A stretch of DNA of 36,850 nucleotides from an uncultured Acetatifactor sp. (GCA_910586835.1 CAJUJU010000042.1:1-36850); one strand, 5' to 3'; positions 1 through 7,901 are shown, numbered from the stretch's first letter. The notes: generated by a model not told the origin, from the sequence alone. Translations and numbers: made by a program.

Positions 1-34
1 GCTGTCCTTTCATTCGAGGTTTAAGCTGATTTAG

Positions 35-262
35 GACAGGCAGCGTCCCCCTTTCGGAAAGAAAATGACTGTCTGCGAGCTTTATGCAAAGCAGAACCGC
101 CACCGGGGGAACGTAAGGCATAACACCACAAAGGGAATATCCTACAAGACCATAAGCAATGATAAGCGTTCTCTGAAAGCTGCCTTTTACACAGCGATAC
201 AGGACGACTGTATAAGGAAAAACCCCTTTGACTTCCAGCTAAACACCGTGATCGAGGACGAC
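35..262 (+). pseudogene. Tn916-family tyrosine integrase relic
   Basis: The frame open from about 35 reads as the N-terminal region of a Tn916-type site-specific integrase. MTVCELYAKQN resembles the arm/core-binding start, and KTISNDKRSLKAAFYTAIQ with CIRKNPFDFQL resembles the core-binding domain. Compared with my memory of the family, roughly 35-40 residues are missing between NTTKG and ISYKT. The family has a Lys-Gly at both flanks, so a deletion between two AAGGGA-like sequences would explain the fusion. Similarity stops after VIEDD near 262, where the sequence becomes the truncated lipoprotein on the other strand. The whole catalytic domain (R-H-R-Y) is absent, so it cannot recombine DNA. 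It marks a past integrative element. The integrase identity is fairly sure; the size of the gap is inferred. Confidence 0.8.
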
Positions 263-1109
263 CAGCATCTACATCAGGTGACATGATATACACATCCCGG
301 TTGCCGTCCAGAGTGTGATATTTGATGATGGTATAATCCGGATACCGGTAGACGGCAGTTCCGCCGTCGTCGTAGTAGAGTTCCTCCAGGATGCCGTCTT
401 GGACCTGGCTGTTTGCCTTTTGGATGATTCCGTTCAGTGTGATCCATCCGTCCCGGACAGCATCTTTGAGAGAAGAGGTCTGTCCGTCAACAGTGATCCA
501 TACCTCTGATAATCCGCAGTAGTAGAGGCTGGCAGTGTTGGCCTCCGGAAAGGAGGAGAAGCCGGCGATTTCGTCACTGCTCAGGATCAGGGCTTTTTTT
601 GCCTGACCGGAAGGCTCCACGGATAATTCAAAATCCCGGAAGCCTTCCGTTGAGATATCTTCGGTGGTAATGCAGGGGCCGGAGGGTGAGTCGGTAAGAA
701 AAGCGTTATTGTAATAGATGACCACTCTGCGCCCCTCGCCGTACAGGTAGTCATAATGATCCGTGGGATATTGAATTGTGATGCGGTCGGAGAGGCTTCT
801 TTCGTTTTCTGTCTTGGCCGGCTCCACGATCATCCACATGGTGCTTTCCGCAATGACTGTTCCGATAAAGCTCTGCTCTGTGCCGGAAGGCGCATTTTTT
901 TCGGAATCGGATTCTGTGCCAACGGCAGAATTTGTTTCGAGGTCGGATTCTGTGTCTGCGGCAGATTGCGGTTCTGTTCCGGTTTCCGGAGATTGGGTGC
1001 CCTGTGTTTTGGAAGTCTGGTCCATATTTCCACCGTAACTGCCGTTACAGCCAATGAGTGATAAGGTGCAGGCGGCTGCCAGTATCAGAACAATTCTTCT
1101 TTTCTTCAT
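263..1109 (-). pseudogene. Truncated secreted lipoprotein of unknown function
   Basis: The ATG at 1109 is preceded by GGGAGGAAC at good spacing, better supported than an ATG 18 bases upstream. The protein opens with a lipoprotein signal: KKRR, a hydrophobic stretch, then lipobox LIGC with Cys21. A low-complexity Thr/Ser/Glu/Gln linker follows (about residues 22-70), as is usual for a tethered surface protein. The globular part has an extracellular beta-rich look but no domain I recognise. Real coding ends near 263 (around the YIMSPDVD segment). Beyond that the frame runs on antisense to the integrase relic down to a stop at 21, and that tail is Arg/Ser/Cys-rich nonsense. The gene therefore lost its 3' end in a rearrangement. 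The truncated lipoprotein could still be made. Confidence 0.7.
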
Positions 1110-1203
1110 AGTTCGTGTTCCTCCCAAAGATAATATTTGACGCCTTGTTAATCATACAGACGACAAAACGGATAAAAGGTTTCCGGGAAGAAGGAAATTC
1201 CGT

Positions 1204-1365
1204 GTGAAGGAACAGTTTGTGAATTTGCATAATGTAATGGACGCTCGGGACAGGCAGATGACCATCACCATGGTATCGGACTGCGTGGGATTTGGCAATT
1301 ATTCCTATTTTACGGAGCAGTTTAAAAAGTATTATGGAATGACCCCAGAGAGTATCAAAATTCTG
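1204..1365 (+). pseudogene. C-terminal scrap of an AraC-family regulator
   Basis: The plus-strand frame contains VGFGNYSYFTEQFKKYYGMTP, the second helix-turn-helix and recognition helix typical of the end of AraC/XylS DNA-binding domains. Only about 45 residues look homologous; the first HTH and any sensor domain are missing, and the upstream residues are not AraC-like. There is no convincing ribosome site at 1204. The frame runs on for about 80 bases into the 3' flank of the MATE gene. Together with the integrase and lipoprotein relics it makes the first 1.4 kb a patch of decayed genes. The AraC relationship is confident; expression is unlikely. Confidence 0.8.
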
Positions 1366-1367
1366 TG

Positions 1368-1388
1368 GGGAAATAGGGGTTATTTCCC
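1368..1388 (-). terminator. Possible terminator after the MATE gene
   Basis: A perfect 8-bp inverted repeat (GGGAAATA ... TATTTCCC) with a 5-base loop lies about 50 bases beyond the MATE stop codon on the minus strand. The run of T after it is weak and interrupted, so termination is only plausible. Confidence 0.4.
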
Positions 1389-1436
1389 GGCCTGGGGCTC
1401 CTTGTCATGCCCGGCAGCAGTTTCGCCATGCCTGTG

Positions 1437-2816
1437 TCAGGAGGGCTGAGCTATACCTGGGGCTTCCTGGGGGGAAGCTTCGTTTCGGCTGATTTTCCAG
1501 TTCCATATCAGGCTGCAGACAATGCCGGCGATCAGGGAGAAGGCCAGCGTCACGGCGCCGGTAAAGATAATGCCGTAAAGGCCGAACAGGCGGCTCAGTA
1601 CAAAGAGAAGAGGCAGGAAAAACAGCCCCTTATCCAACAGCGCGACAAAGGTGGCGTAGGACGCCTTTCCGGTGGACTGCAAAAAGGTCTGGCAGAGCTG
1701 ATACAGGCCGTAGAAGGGCCCGATGATTATGGAGGCAAATACAAAAATCTGACCATATGCAATCACTTCCGTGTTATCGATAAAGGCGGTGATGATGGCG
1801 TTCCTGGCAAAAAAGCAGACGATGGTGAGAAGGCTGCCGAGAGTCGCCGTGAAGAAGGCTGTATTGCGGATGATTTCCCTCATGCGTTTGAGATTGCCAG
1901 AACCGTAATTATAGGAGATTGCGGGCTGCAGTCCCATGCAGATGCCCATGGCAAGCATGGTGATGAGCATGCCGATTTTGCTGGAAACGCCCTGGGCCGC
2001 CAACGCAACTGCGCCGTAGCCGATGACCATGCGGTTGGCGATGATATGGGACACGCTGTTCAGCAGAGTGCTGAAGGCCATGGGAAGGCCCAGGGACATG
2101 ACGCCGAGAGACACCTCCGGGCGTAGGGAAAACTCTTTCGGGGACAGAGAAAGAGACGGCTGCTTGCTGCGGACATAGTACAACAGATAGGCGCAGCTGA
2201 CACAGTTGCCCAGTACGGTGGCGAAGGCGGCTCCTGCCACATCCCAGGAAAATACCAGGATGAACAGAGCGTCCAGCCCAATGTTGGATAGGGTGCCCAG
2301 ACAGTTGGCAATCATGGATTCCCTGGCTGCGCCGTCAGAGCGGATTACGTTGGCGAACACGTTGTTGAACATGATGAAGGGCGCGCCGAAGGCAATGATC
2401 CGCAGGTAGGAGACGGTGTCGGACAGGGTGTCCGCGTCTGCGCCCAGGGCCTGGCTGATGGGGGAGACGGCAAGGTTGACCACAGTCAGAAAGAGCAGTC
2501 CAAGGATAAGAGAGGCATAGCAGCAGAAGGCAGAATACTTTTTCACCTTATCCGTATCTTTCTTCCCCAGAGCCAGGGAGATGGCCGTACAGCCGCCGCT
2601 GCCAAGCAGGGTGCCCAGCCCGGACAGAATGGAGAAGACCGGACCGCAGAGAGAGATGGCGGCAATTTTACCCGGGTCGCCGGTCTGGCCGATGAAGAAG
2701 GTGTCGGCCATATTATAGACGATCATCACCAGCATGATGACCACGGCAGGCAGGCTTAAGCTTAACAGCAGCTTTGGGTAGGAAGCCTTTTCCAACATTT
2801 CCTGATTTTTGTTCAT
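1437..2816 (-). CDS. MATE-family multidrug efflux transporter
   Basis: A 459-residue polytopic membrane protein of normal length for the MATE family, which exports cationic drugs and metabolites in exchange for Na+ or H+. Visible family features include the N-terminal SLPAVVIMLVMIVYNMADTF segment and the following FIGQTGDPGKIAAISL, then about twelve hydrophobic segments in two similar halves. The family's second-half glycine/proline segment is seen as LGLPMAFSTLLNSVSH. The start is supported by AAGGAGGAAC eight bases upstream. It is transcribed away from the TetR-type gene at 3003, and their promoters overlap, so that repressor very likely controls it. It belongs to the DinF/NorM-like group common in Clostridia; the substrate cannot be told. 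High confidence in the family. Confidence 0.95.
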   Translation of the reverse strand: MNKNQEMLEKASYPKLLLSLSLPAVVIMLVMIVYNMADTFFIGQTGDPGKIAAISLCGPVFSILSGLGTLLGSGGCTAISLALGKKDTDKVKKYSAFCCYASLILGLLFLTVVNLAVSPISQALGADADTLSDTVSYLRIIAFGAPFIMFNNVFANVIRSDGAARESMIANCLGTLSNIGLDALFILVFSWDVAGAAFATVLGNCVSCAYLLYYVRSKQPSLSLSPKEFSLRPEVSLGVMSLGLPMAFSTLLNSVSHIIANRMVIGYGAVALAAQGVSSKIGMLITMLAMGICMGLQPAISYNYGSGNLKRMREIIRNTAFFTATLGSLLTIVCFFARNAIITAFIDNTEVIAYGQIFVFASIIIGPFYGLYQLCQTFLQSTGKASYATFVALLDKGLFFLPLLFVLSRLFGLYGIIFTGAVTLAFSLIAGIVCSLIWNWKISRNEASPQEAPGIAQPS

Positions 2817-2902
2817 TTTGGTGTTCCTCCTTTTTCCGGGTTACCCGGAAGGCCTTTGTGTGGTGGCTCATTTGTTTCCTGGAAATTTTTTGTATTCTAC
2901 AC

Positions 2903-2978
2903 TTGTATATTTTATTTGTTTTCATTATAATATATACAGATGTCGAAAACAACCGTCAATATATATACTTATGTCGAA
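2903..2978. promoter_or_regulatory. Overlapping divergent promoters with two 17-bp direct repeats (putative TetR operator)
   Basis: Plus strand: -35 TTGTAT (2903-2908), 17-base spacer, -10 TATAAT (2926-2931), driving the TetR gene. Minus strand: -35 TTGACG (complement of 2954-2959), 17-base spacer, -10 TATATA (2931-2936), driving the MATE gene. The two -10 regions share a base. Two direct repeats of TATATACnnATGTCGAA lie at 2931-2947 and 2962-2978, exactly 31 bp apart, which puts them on the same face of the helix. The first covers both -10 boxes and the second overlaps the MATE -35 flank and the TetR leader. One bound repressor could shut both genes. The repeats and boxes are seen directly; the operator role is inferred. 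Confidence 0.7.
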
Positions 2979-3002
2979 TTAATAAAAGCCAAGGGAGGAG
3001 AA

Positions 3003-3566
3003 ATGAATACCAGGGGAAATCAGCGTACCGTACAGACGGAACAGAAAATCAAGTGGGTTTTTCTGGAGCTGCTGAATGAGAAGGAGCTAAACAGAATTTC
3101 CGTCAGCGAGATCTGCCAGAAGGCGAACATTCACCGGACGACCTTCTATGTGCACTATAAAGATGTAGCGGATCTGATGGAGCAGCTGATACGCGAGATG
3201 TATGAGCAGATTATGGGATTTTTTGTTCAGGAAGGGGAGCCGGTAAAAAGTGACGGCTTTCTGCGCCTGTTTGAGCTGATTAAAGAGCGGAAAGAATTTT
3301 TTTCCACTTATCTGGAGGTGGGGGGGAGTCTGGATCTGGGCTATGATAAGCTTCCGGCAGAATTGCAGTGTCGTGTGGACGAGGTGATGGCAGCCATGGG
3401 CTTTGTGTCCCAGGAGGAGCTTTTTTACCACCAGACGTTTTTCTGCGAGGGGCTGTCCGCCGTGATCAGGCGCTGGATCAGGAGGGACTGCCGGGAGAGC
3501 CCGGAGGAGATGCGGCGGATCATCGTGAAGGAGTACAATCCCAACGCAGAGCTGTTTTTGCGATGA
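3003..3566 (+). CDS. TetR/AcrR-family transcriptional regulator
   Basis: A 187-residue protein with the TetR N-terminal HTH at about residues 18-62: ISVSEICQKANIHRTTFYVHY is a near-consensus helix-turn-helix, followed by KDVADLMEQL. The C-terminal two thirds is helical ligand-binding/dimerisation sequence of the TetR_C type seen in Firmicute regulators with RTTFYxHYKD motifs. I chose the ATG at 3003 because GGGAGGAG lies just upstream and because the family normally starts about 15 residues before the HTH; the longer frame from 2940 would begin inside the operator repeats. It diverges from the MATE gene, the classic repressor/pump arrangement. Ligand unknown. Confidence 0.95.
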   Translation: MNTRGNQRTVQTEQKIKWVFLELLNEKELNRISVSEICQKANIHRTTFYVHYKDVADLMEQLIREMYEQIMGFFVQEGEPVKSDGFLRLFELIKERKEFFSTYLEVGGSLDLGYDKLPAELQCRVDEVMAAMGFVSQEELFYHQTFFCEGLSAVIRRWIRRDCRESPEEMRRIIVKEYNPNAELFLR

Positions 3567-3578
3567 AGGCAGGTAAGG

Positions 3579-3639
3579 CGGATTCCTGATAGTAATCATC
3601 GGATTTCTGATAGAACGTGTCAGGCAGTCATGCTATAAT
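3579..3639 (+). promoter_or_regulatory. Promoter with tandem 14-bp repeats upstream of the GH78 relic operon
   Basis: CGGATTCCTGATAG (3579-3592) and CGGATTTCTGATAG (3600-3613) are direct repeats with one mismatch and a 21-bp period (two helical turns). They are followed by an extended -10, TGCTATAAT (3631-3639), with no good -35. The layout fits an activator-dependent promoter with tandem half-sites, as AraC-type regulators use, and the 761-residue AraC-type protein in this window is a candidate binder. The function is inferred. Confidence 0.55.
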
Positions 3640-3761
3640 ACTCAGGGGGACATTCCATGTTACGGAAAAGAGGCGTTTCGCAATCACCTGATAAGGTTTA
3701 CTGTGGAAAGGAAGGAGGGGGTGATTGCATCCCTGCAGTGAAAGAAAGAAGAGGTATAAAA

Positions 3762-4205
3762 ATGAGATTATACGATCAGAAGGTGAATCATCTGAAAAAT
3801 CCGCTGGGATTCCGTATGGAGAGATGTGTGTTCTCCTGGAAGGTGGAAAAAGCTGTGGGAAAAAGGCAGCAGGCTGCAAAAGTAGTGGTGGCAGCCGACG
3901 AGAACCTGACGGAGGTGCTTTATGACTCCGGCTTTGACAGCCGGGCGGACAGTCTGCATTTACGGCACAGCTTGCTTATCGATCCCGCCCATGTGGAGCT
4001 GTCCGTCACGGTGCCCTTTGGTTGTACAGCGACGCTCAGGCTGCCTTATGTGAAGGAAGAGACGCTTCAAGACGGAACCAATCCCCTGTTCGCGGATGTG
4101 CGAGAGGGGATCTGCCATCTGGAACCCGGATGCTACAGTGTATCCTACGAGACAAGCGTACCCTTAAAGAAGCAGGATGACAGGGGGAGCAAGCAATGGA
4201 ACTGA
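3762..4205 (+). pseudogene. Collapsed GH78 alpha-L-rhamnosidase: N- and C-termini fused in frame
   Basis: The ATG at 3762 begins MRLYDQKVNHLKNPLGF, then a segment resembling the opening beta-sandwich of bacterial alpha-L-rhamnosidases (NPLG and the Trp in FSWKV are typical). Around residues 66-75 it jumps to VELSVTVPFGCTATLRLP, which resembles the C-terminal beta-sandwich of the same family, and ends normally. GH78 enzymes usually have about 900 residues; this frame has 147, so the central (alpha/alpha)6 catalytic barrel is missing, removed in frame near 3957-3990. It cannot be catalytically active. Being open, it may still be translated and couple translation to the next gene, whose start lies inside its last codons. 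In life the enzyme would have released rhamnose from rhamnogalacturonan or flavonoids. Confidence 0.75.
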
Positions 4206-5374
4206 GGGAACAAATACAGAGCGTTATGGAGCGGGCGGTGGAGGAATGTCTGGTGGCCGGGGTGAATTTCCTGGTGGAGCAGGACGGGGAAGAGGTGCTG
4301 TACGCACAGGCCGGTATGGCCGACCGGGAGAGCGGCAGACAGATGAGCCGGGATACGATTTTCCGGCTGTACTCCCAGACCAAGCCTGTGACGGCGGCAG
4401 CGGTGATGCTGCTCATGGAGCGGGGGGAGGTGGATCTGTTTCAGACGGCGGGGGAGTTTCTGCCGGCTTACCGGAATTTGAAGGTGGCGGGGCGGGACGG
4501 CAGCCTGTCCTGCGCGGAGCGCCCACTGACCCTTTACGACCTGCTGGGGATGACCTCCGGGCTGGTGTATCCGGACGAAGTTACACTTTCCGGCAAGGCT
4601 GCTGCCGCCGTGTATGAGGAGGCAACCGCCAGGCTTTATACGGATCACGAAATGACTACAAGAGAGCTGGCGGATCGCCTGGCTGAGGGGCCGCTTGCCT
4701 TTGTGCCGGGGAGCTCCTGGCAATATGGTACTTCGGCGGACGTGCTGGGGGCGGTGATCGAGACGGTGACGGGGAAGCGGTTTTCGGAGTTTCTTGCGGA
4801 TGAATTTTTTCGGCCGCTTGGGATGGAGGATACCGGCTTCTGGGTGCCGCCGGAGAAGAGGAACCGACTGGCCGAAGCCTATGGGACGGTGACGGACGAG
4901 GACGGGAGGGCAGGGTTTGCGCATTACACCGGGGATAATCTGGCCGTGTGCAACAGGATGGACCATGAACCCGCCTATGCGGCAGGCGGCGCGGGTCTGG
5001 TCTCCACGCTGGAGGACTACCGGAAATTTGCGCGGATGCTGTTAAACGGAGGGAGCTTTGAGGGGAAGAGGATTTTGAAACCCGGGACGGTTCGGTTCAT
5101 GACAGGCGGGGAGCTGACGGCGGATCAGCAGAGGAGCTTTGACAACTGGGTGGGGCTGAACGGCTTTTCTTACTGTAATTTAATGCGGGTGTGCAGGAAT
5201 CCGGCCAGGGCCGGAATGCAGGTGCGTCGGGGAGAATACGGCTGGGACGGCTGGCTGGGAATGTATTTTGCCAACTTCCCGGAGGAGAGGATGACCATAC
5301 TCATGGGCGCGCAGAAGAAGGATTCGGGCACTTTTTCCCTGACAAGAAAGCTGCGGAATCTTGTCTTGGGATAA
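4196..5374 (+). CDS. Serine beta-lactamase-fold hydrolase (class C-like esterase/peptidase family)
   Basis: A 392-residue protein of the beta-lactamase/D-aminopeptidase superfamily. The nucleophile motif SxxK is SQTK (Ser60-Lys63) after FRLY, and the second motif is Tyr177 in WQYGTSADVLG. GYTH-like third-motif sequence is replaced by YGWDGWLGMYF near the C-terminus, a pattern I associate with EstB-like esterases rather than true beta-lactamases. No signal peptide, so it probably acts in the cytoplasm. The start has AGGGGGA upstream and overlaps the end of the GH78 relic by 10 bases, which implies translational coupling. In this setting it is more likely a carbohydrate esterase (removing acyl groups from plant-wall oligosaccharides) than a resistance enzyme. 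The fold is confident; the substrate is inferred. Confidence 0.9.
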   Translation: MELREQIQSVMERAVEECLVAGVNFLVEQDGEEVLYAQAGMADRESGRQMSRDTIFRLYSQTKPVTAAAVMLLMERGEVDLFQTAGEFLPAYRNLKVAGRDGSLSCAERPLTLYDLLGMTSGLVYPDEVTLSGKAAAAVYEEATARLYTDHEMTTRELADRLAEGPLAFVPGSSWQYGTSADVLGAVIETVTGKRFSEFLADEFFRPLGMEDTGFWVPPEKRNRLAEAYGTVTDEDGRAGFAHYTGDNLAVCNRMDHEPAYAAGGAGLVSTLEDYRKFARMLLNGGSFEGKRILKPGTVRFMTGGELTADQQRSFDNWVGLNGFSYCNLMRVCRNPARAGMQVRRGEYGWDGWLGMYFANFPEERMTILMGAQKKDSGTFSLTRKLRNLVLG

Positions 5375-5464
5375 GAACCTGCCGGCCGTTCATTGCTTGC
5401 CTGCCCGCATGATAAGAGCGGCGATTATGTTGTCTGCGACAGATTGGAAGGAAAGGAAAACGAT

Positions 5465-6994
5465 ATGAGACAGTATGAGACATTTGAACTGACGTTTCAG
5501 GGGGCGGAGCCGGAGGGATCCTGGGCGCTGGCGGATCTGAAGGCAGAATTCACCCGGGAGGGAGAGACCACCCGGGTGGAGGGATTTTACGCGGGGGACC
5601 GCGTCTATAAGGTGCGGTTTTATCCCCAAAGGCCTGGCATCTATCAGTGGAAGGTGAGCGGTCTGGTCAACGCTGAGGGACAGGAGGAGTGTGAGCCTGC
5701 GGCGGAGGGAGTGCACGGAATGGTTCACCCCAGGGGGCTCCATTTCCAATATGAGGACGGAACCTGTTACCGCCCCTTCGGCACCACGGTTTATGCGCTG
5801 GTACATCAGGATAAAACGCTGGTGGACAGAACCATGGATACACTTTCACGCGCGCCCTTCAACAAGGTGCGGCTCTGTGTCTTCCCCAAGCATTACGACT
5901 TTAACCACAATGAACCGGAATATTATGCCTTTGAGAAGACGGACGGAAAGTGGGATGTGCACAGGCCCTGCTTTGCCTTCTGGGAGGCTCTGGAGGAGCG
6001 GCTGCGCCAGCTGAACGGCATGGGGATCCAGGGGGATTTGATTCTGTTTCATCCCTATGACCGCTGGGGTTTTGCAAACTTAAGCAAGGAGGACAGCCTG
6101 GTATACCTGGACTACCTGCTCAGAAGGCTTGGCGCGTGTCCGAATCTGTGGTGGAGCCTGGCCAACGAATACGACCTGATGGATAACTATCAGTGGCAGG
6201 ACTGGGAAGACCTTGCCGGGTTTGTGGCGGCTCATGATCCCTACGGGCACTTGCTCAGCAACCATAACTGTTTCGGCTACTGGGATTTTACGCAGCCTGA
6301 GATCACTCACTGCTGCATTCAGGATGTGAATGTGAACGAGGTGCCGGAGCTGCACAGACAGTATGGTAAGCCGGTGGTCTTTGACGAGTGTCGGTATGAG
6401 GGAAATATCGTGCATAACTGGGGCAATATTTCAGCAAGGGAGATGGTGCATCGGTTCTGGACCGCCATGGTTTACGGCGGCTACTGTACCCACGGCGAGA
6501 CCTATTACAGCGAGGATCAGGTGCTGTGGTGGGCCAGAGGCGGTGTGCTGAAGGGGGAGAGTCCTGCCAGGATTGCCTTTCTGCGGGAAATCGTGGAGTC
6601 GCTGCCCGGTCCCCTGGAGTATGTGTCGGAAGGGCTGGGAGCTCTGACCACAGAGCAGATCGAGGAGATGAAAAAGACGGGACTTCCGGAAGAAGCGAAG
6701 GACAATTTCCTTGCCAAGGGGCTGATCCGGATGCCAAAGGAACGTATCAAGGGCTTTATTCTCCGTCACCGTCCCTGTCTGGCCCACTGCGGGGAGGAGG
6801 CTTATCTGCGCTACTTCGAGAAGGAGTGTACCTCCGTGGGTGAGGTGACCCTTCCCGAGACAGGACTTTATCGGATTGAGGTCATCGACACCTGGGAGAT
6901 GACGAGAAAGACGGTGAAGGAGAATGTGAACGGTACGGTGAAATTTGACCTGCCCGGAAAAGAAGGCATGGCCGTGCTGGCCGTGAAGCAGTAA
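5465..6994 (+). CDS. DUF5060-type glycoside hydrolase (clan GH-A-like, plant cell-wall target)
   Basis: A 509-residue protein. Residues 1-85 look like the N-terminal beta-sandwich of DUF5060 proteins (YETFELTFQG, then YKVRFYPQRPGIYQW). A TIM-barrel follows with PFGTTVYAL (DUF4038-like), FNKVRLCVFPKHYDFN and LILFHPYDRWGF. Candidate catalytic acids are Glu235 in SLANEYD, the Asn-Glu pair of clan GH-A, and Glu308 in VFDEC. The last 100 residues form a beta domain. No signal peptide, so the substrate would be imported oligosaccharide. Start chosen at 5465 for AAGGAAAGG upstream; an earlier in-frame start has none. It ends inside a perfect terminator palindrome. The neighbours suggest a rhamnogalacturonan-related substrate, but specificity cannot be read from sequence. 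Confidence 0.85.
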   Translation: MRQYETFELTFQGAEPEGSWALADLKAEFTREGETTRVEGFYAGDRVYKVRFYPQRPGIYQWKVSGLVNAEGQEECEPAAEGVHGMVHPRGLHFQYEDGTCYRPFGTTVYALVHQDKTLVDRTMDTLSRAPFNKVRLCVFPKHYDFNHNEPEYYAFEKTDGKWDVHRPCFAFWEALEERLRQLNGMGIQGDLILFHPYDRWGFANLSKEDSLVYLDYLLRRLGACPNLWWSLANEYDLMDNYQWQDWEDLAGFVAAHDPYGHLLSNHNCFGYWDFTQPEITHCCIQDVNVNEVPELHRQYGKPVVFDECRYEGNIVHNWGNISAREMVHRFWTAMVYGGYCTHGETYYSEDQVLWWARGGVLKGESPARIAFLREIVESLPGPLEYVSEGLGALTTEQIEEMKKTGLPEEAKDNFLAKGLIRMPKERIKGFILRHRPCLAHCGEEAYLRYFEKECTSVGEVTLPETGLYRIEVIDTWEMTRKTVKENVNGTVKFDLPGKEGMAVLAVKQ

Positions 6995-7017
6995 AAGATG
7001 CCGCTGGCATCTTTTAC
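6991..7017. terminator. Bidirectional terminator containing both stop codons
   Basis: A perfect 12-bp inverted repeat, GTAAAAGATGCC / GGCATCTTTTAC, with a 3-base loop (GCT). The TAA stop of the plus-strand hydrolase (6992-6994) and the TAA stop of the minus-strand DegV gene (7014-7016) both lie in the arms, and each strand ends in the T-rich arm. This is a compact convergent rho-independent terminator. Confidence 0.85.
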
Positions 7018-7862
7018 TGGTGGAAGAAGGAAACCCCGATGGCTCCCGGGCCGGCGTGGGTGCCGATGACGGAGCCGATGGTGCTGATGGGAAGATAATT
7101 GGTCTTTCCCTCCCAGAGGGGCGCACTGTCCCGGATATATTTTTGCAGCAGGGTATCATCCAACCCGCTGTAGCCCAGACAGTAGGGCATGGTAAAGTCC
7201 ACCCCGCCGCTTTGCTGGATATTCTGGATGAGCATATTGTTGCCGTTTTTGGAGCCGCGGGCCTTGCCGAGAATGACCACCTCACCCTTCACTACGGAGA
7301 TGACGGGTTTGATGGAGAGCATGGTGCCGGCCCAGGCGGCACTTTTGGAGATGCGGCCGCCCTGCTTTAAGTATTCCAGGGTGTCGAACACGGCCAGAAC
7401 CAGGATTTTGTCCTTGACCCGTTCCAGTTCTGCCGCGATCTCCCGGGCAGACAGGCCCTGTTCCCGGAGCCGCACGGCATAGAGGATCAGGTTCTGGATG
7501 CCCAGGCTTAAGTTGAGGCTGTCTACCAGGCAGATACAGTCTTCATAGCCGTCTGACGCCAGCACGGCGCTCTGGTAGGTTCCGGAGAGCAGGGAGGAAA
7601 GCGTAATGACCACCGCGGTGTCCCCTGCCTCCCGGATTTCCTTGAATTTTTTCTCAAATTCGTAGGGTGCGATCTGGCTTGTGGTAGGAACAACGCCGCA
7701 TTCGATCAGCTTCTCGTAAAAGCCCTCGTGGGTAATTGTGATGCCGTCCAGATACTCCTCTTCCCCAAAGAGTGTCTTCAGGGGCATAAAGTCCAGATTC
7801 ATCTCGTCCGCCCGCTGCTTTGTGATATCGGAGGCGGAATCTATTACAATTCTTACGCTCAT
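7014..7862 (-). CDS. DegV-family fatty-acid-binding protein
   Basis: A 282-residue protein of standard DegV length and layout. It starts MSVRIVIDSASDI (the family's DSxxD opening), then has VVPTTSQIAPYEF, with the TTSQ that helps bind the lipid carboxylate, then SLLSGTYQSA, and FDTLEYLKQGGRIS, a signature of the second domain. DegV/FakB proteins carry fatty acids; FakB members present them to the FakA kinase for phospholipid synthesis. I chose ATG 7862 because AGAGGT sits upstream; the ATG seven codons earlier has none. It has its own strong promoter (7902-7930) and converges on the DUF5060 enzyme. It looks like a housekeeping gene between the pectin genes. Family confident, the exact lipid role not. 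Confidence 0.95.
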   Translation of the reverse strand: MSVRIVIDSASDITKQRADEMNLDFMPLKTLFGEEEYLDGITITHEGFYEKLIECGVVPTTSQIAPYEFEKKFKEIREAGDTAVVITLSSLLSGTYQSAVLASDGYEDCICLVDSLNLSLGIQNLILYAVRLREQGLSAREIAAELERVKDKILVLAVFDTLEYLKQGGRISKSAAWAGTMLSIKPVISVVKGEVVILGKARGSKNGNNMLIQNIQQSGGVDFTMPYCLGYSGLDDTLLQKYIRDSAPLWEGKTNYLPISTIGSVIGTHAGPGAIGVSFFHQ

Positions 7863-7901
7863 GGCAGTACCTCTGTCTTTCATTTATTCTGAATTTAAAC
7901 C

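Noticed and set aside
1407..2126. A 239-codon plus-strand frame
   Set aside because: Gly/Asp/Lys-rich shadow of the MATE gene; no family resemblance.
4196..5374. Antibiotic-resistance beta-lactamase
   Set aside because: No signal peptide, a non-standard second and third motif, and a carbohydrate-enzyme neighbourhood favour an esterase-like role.
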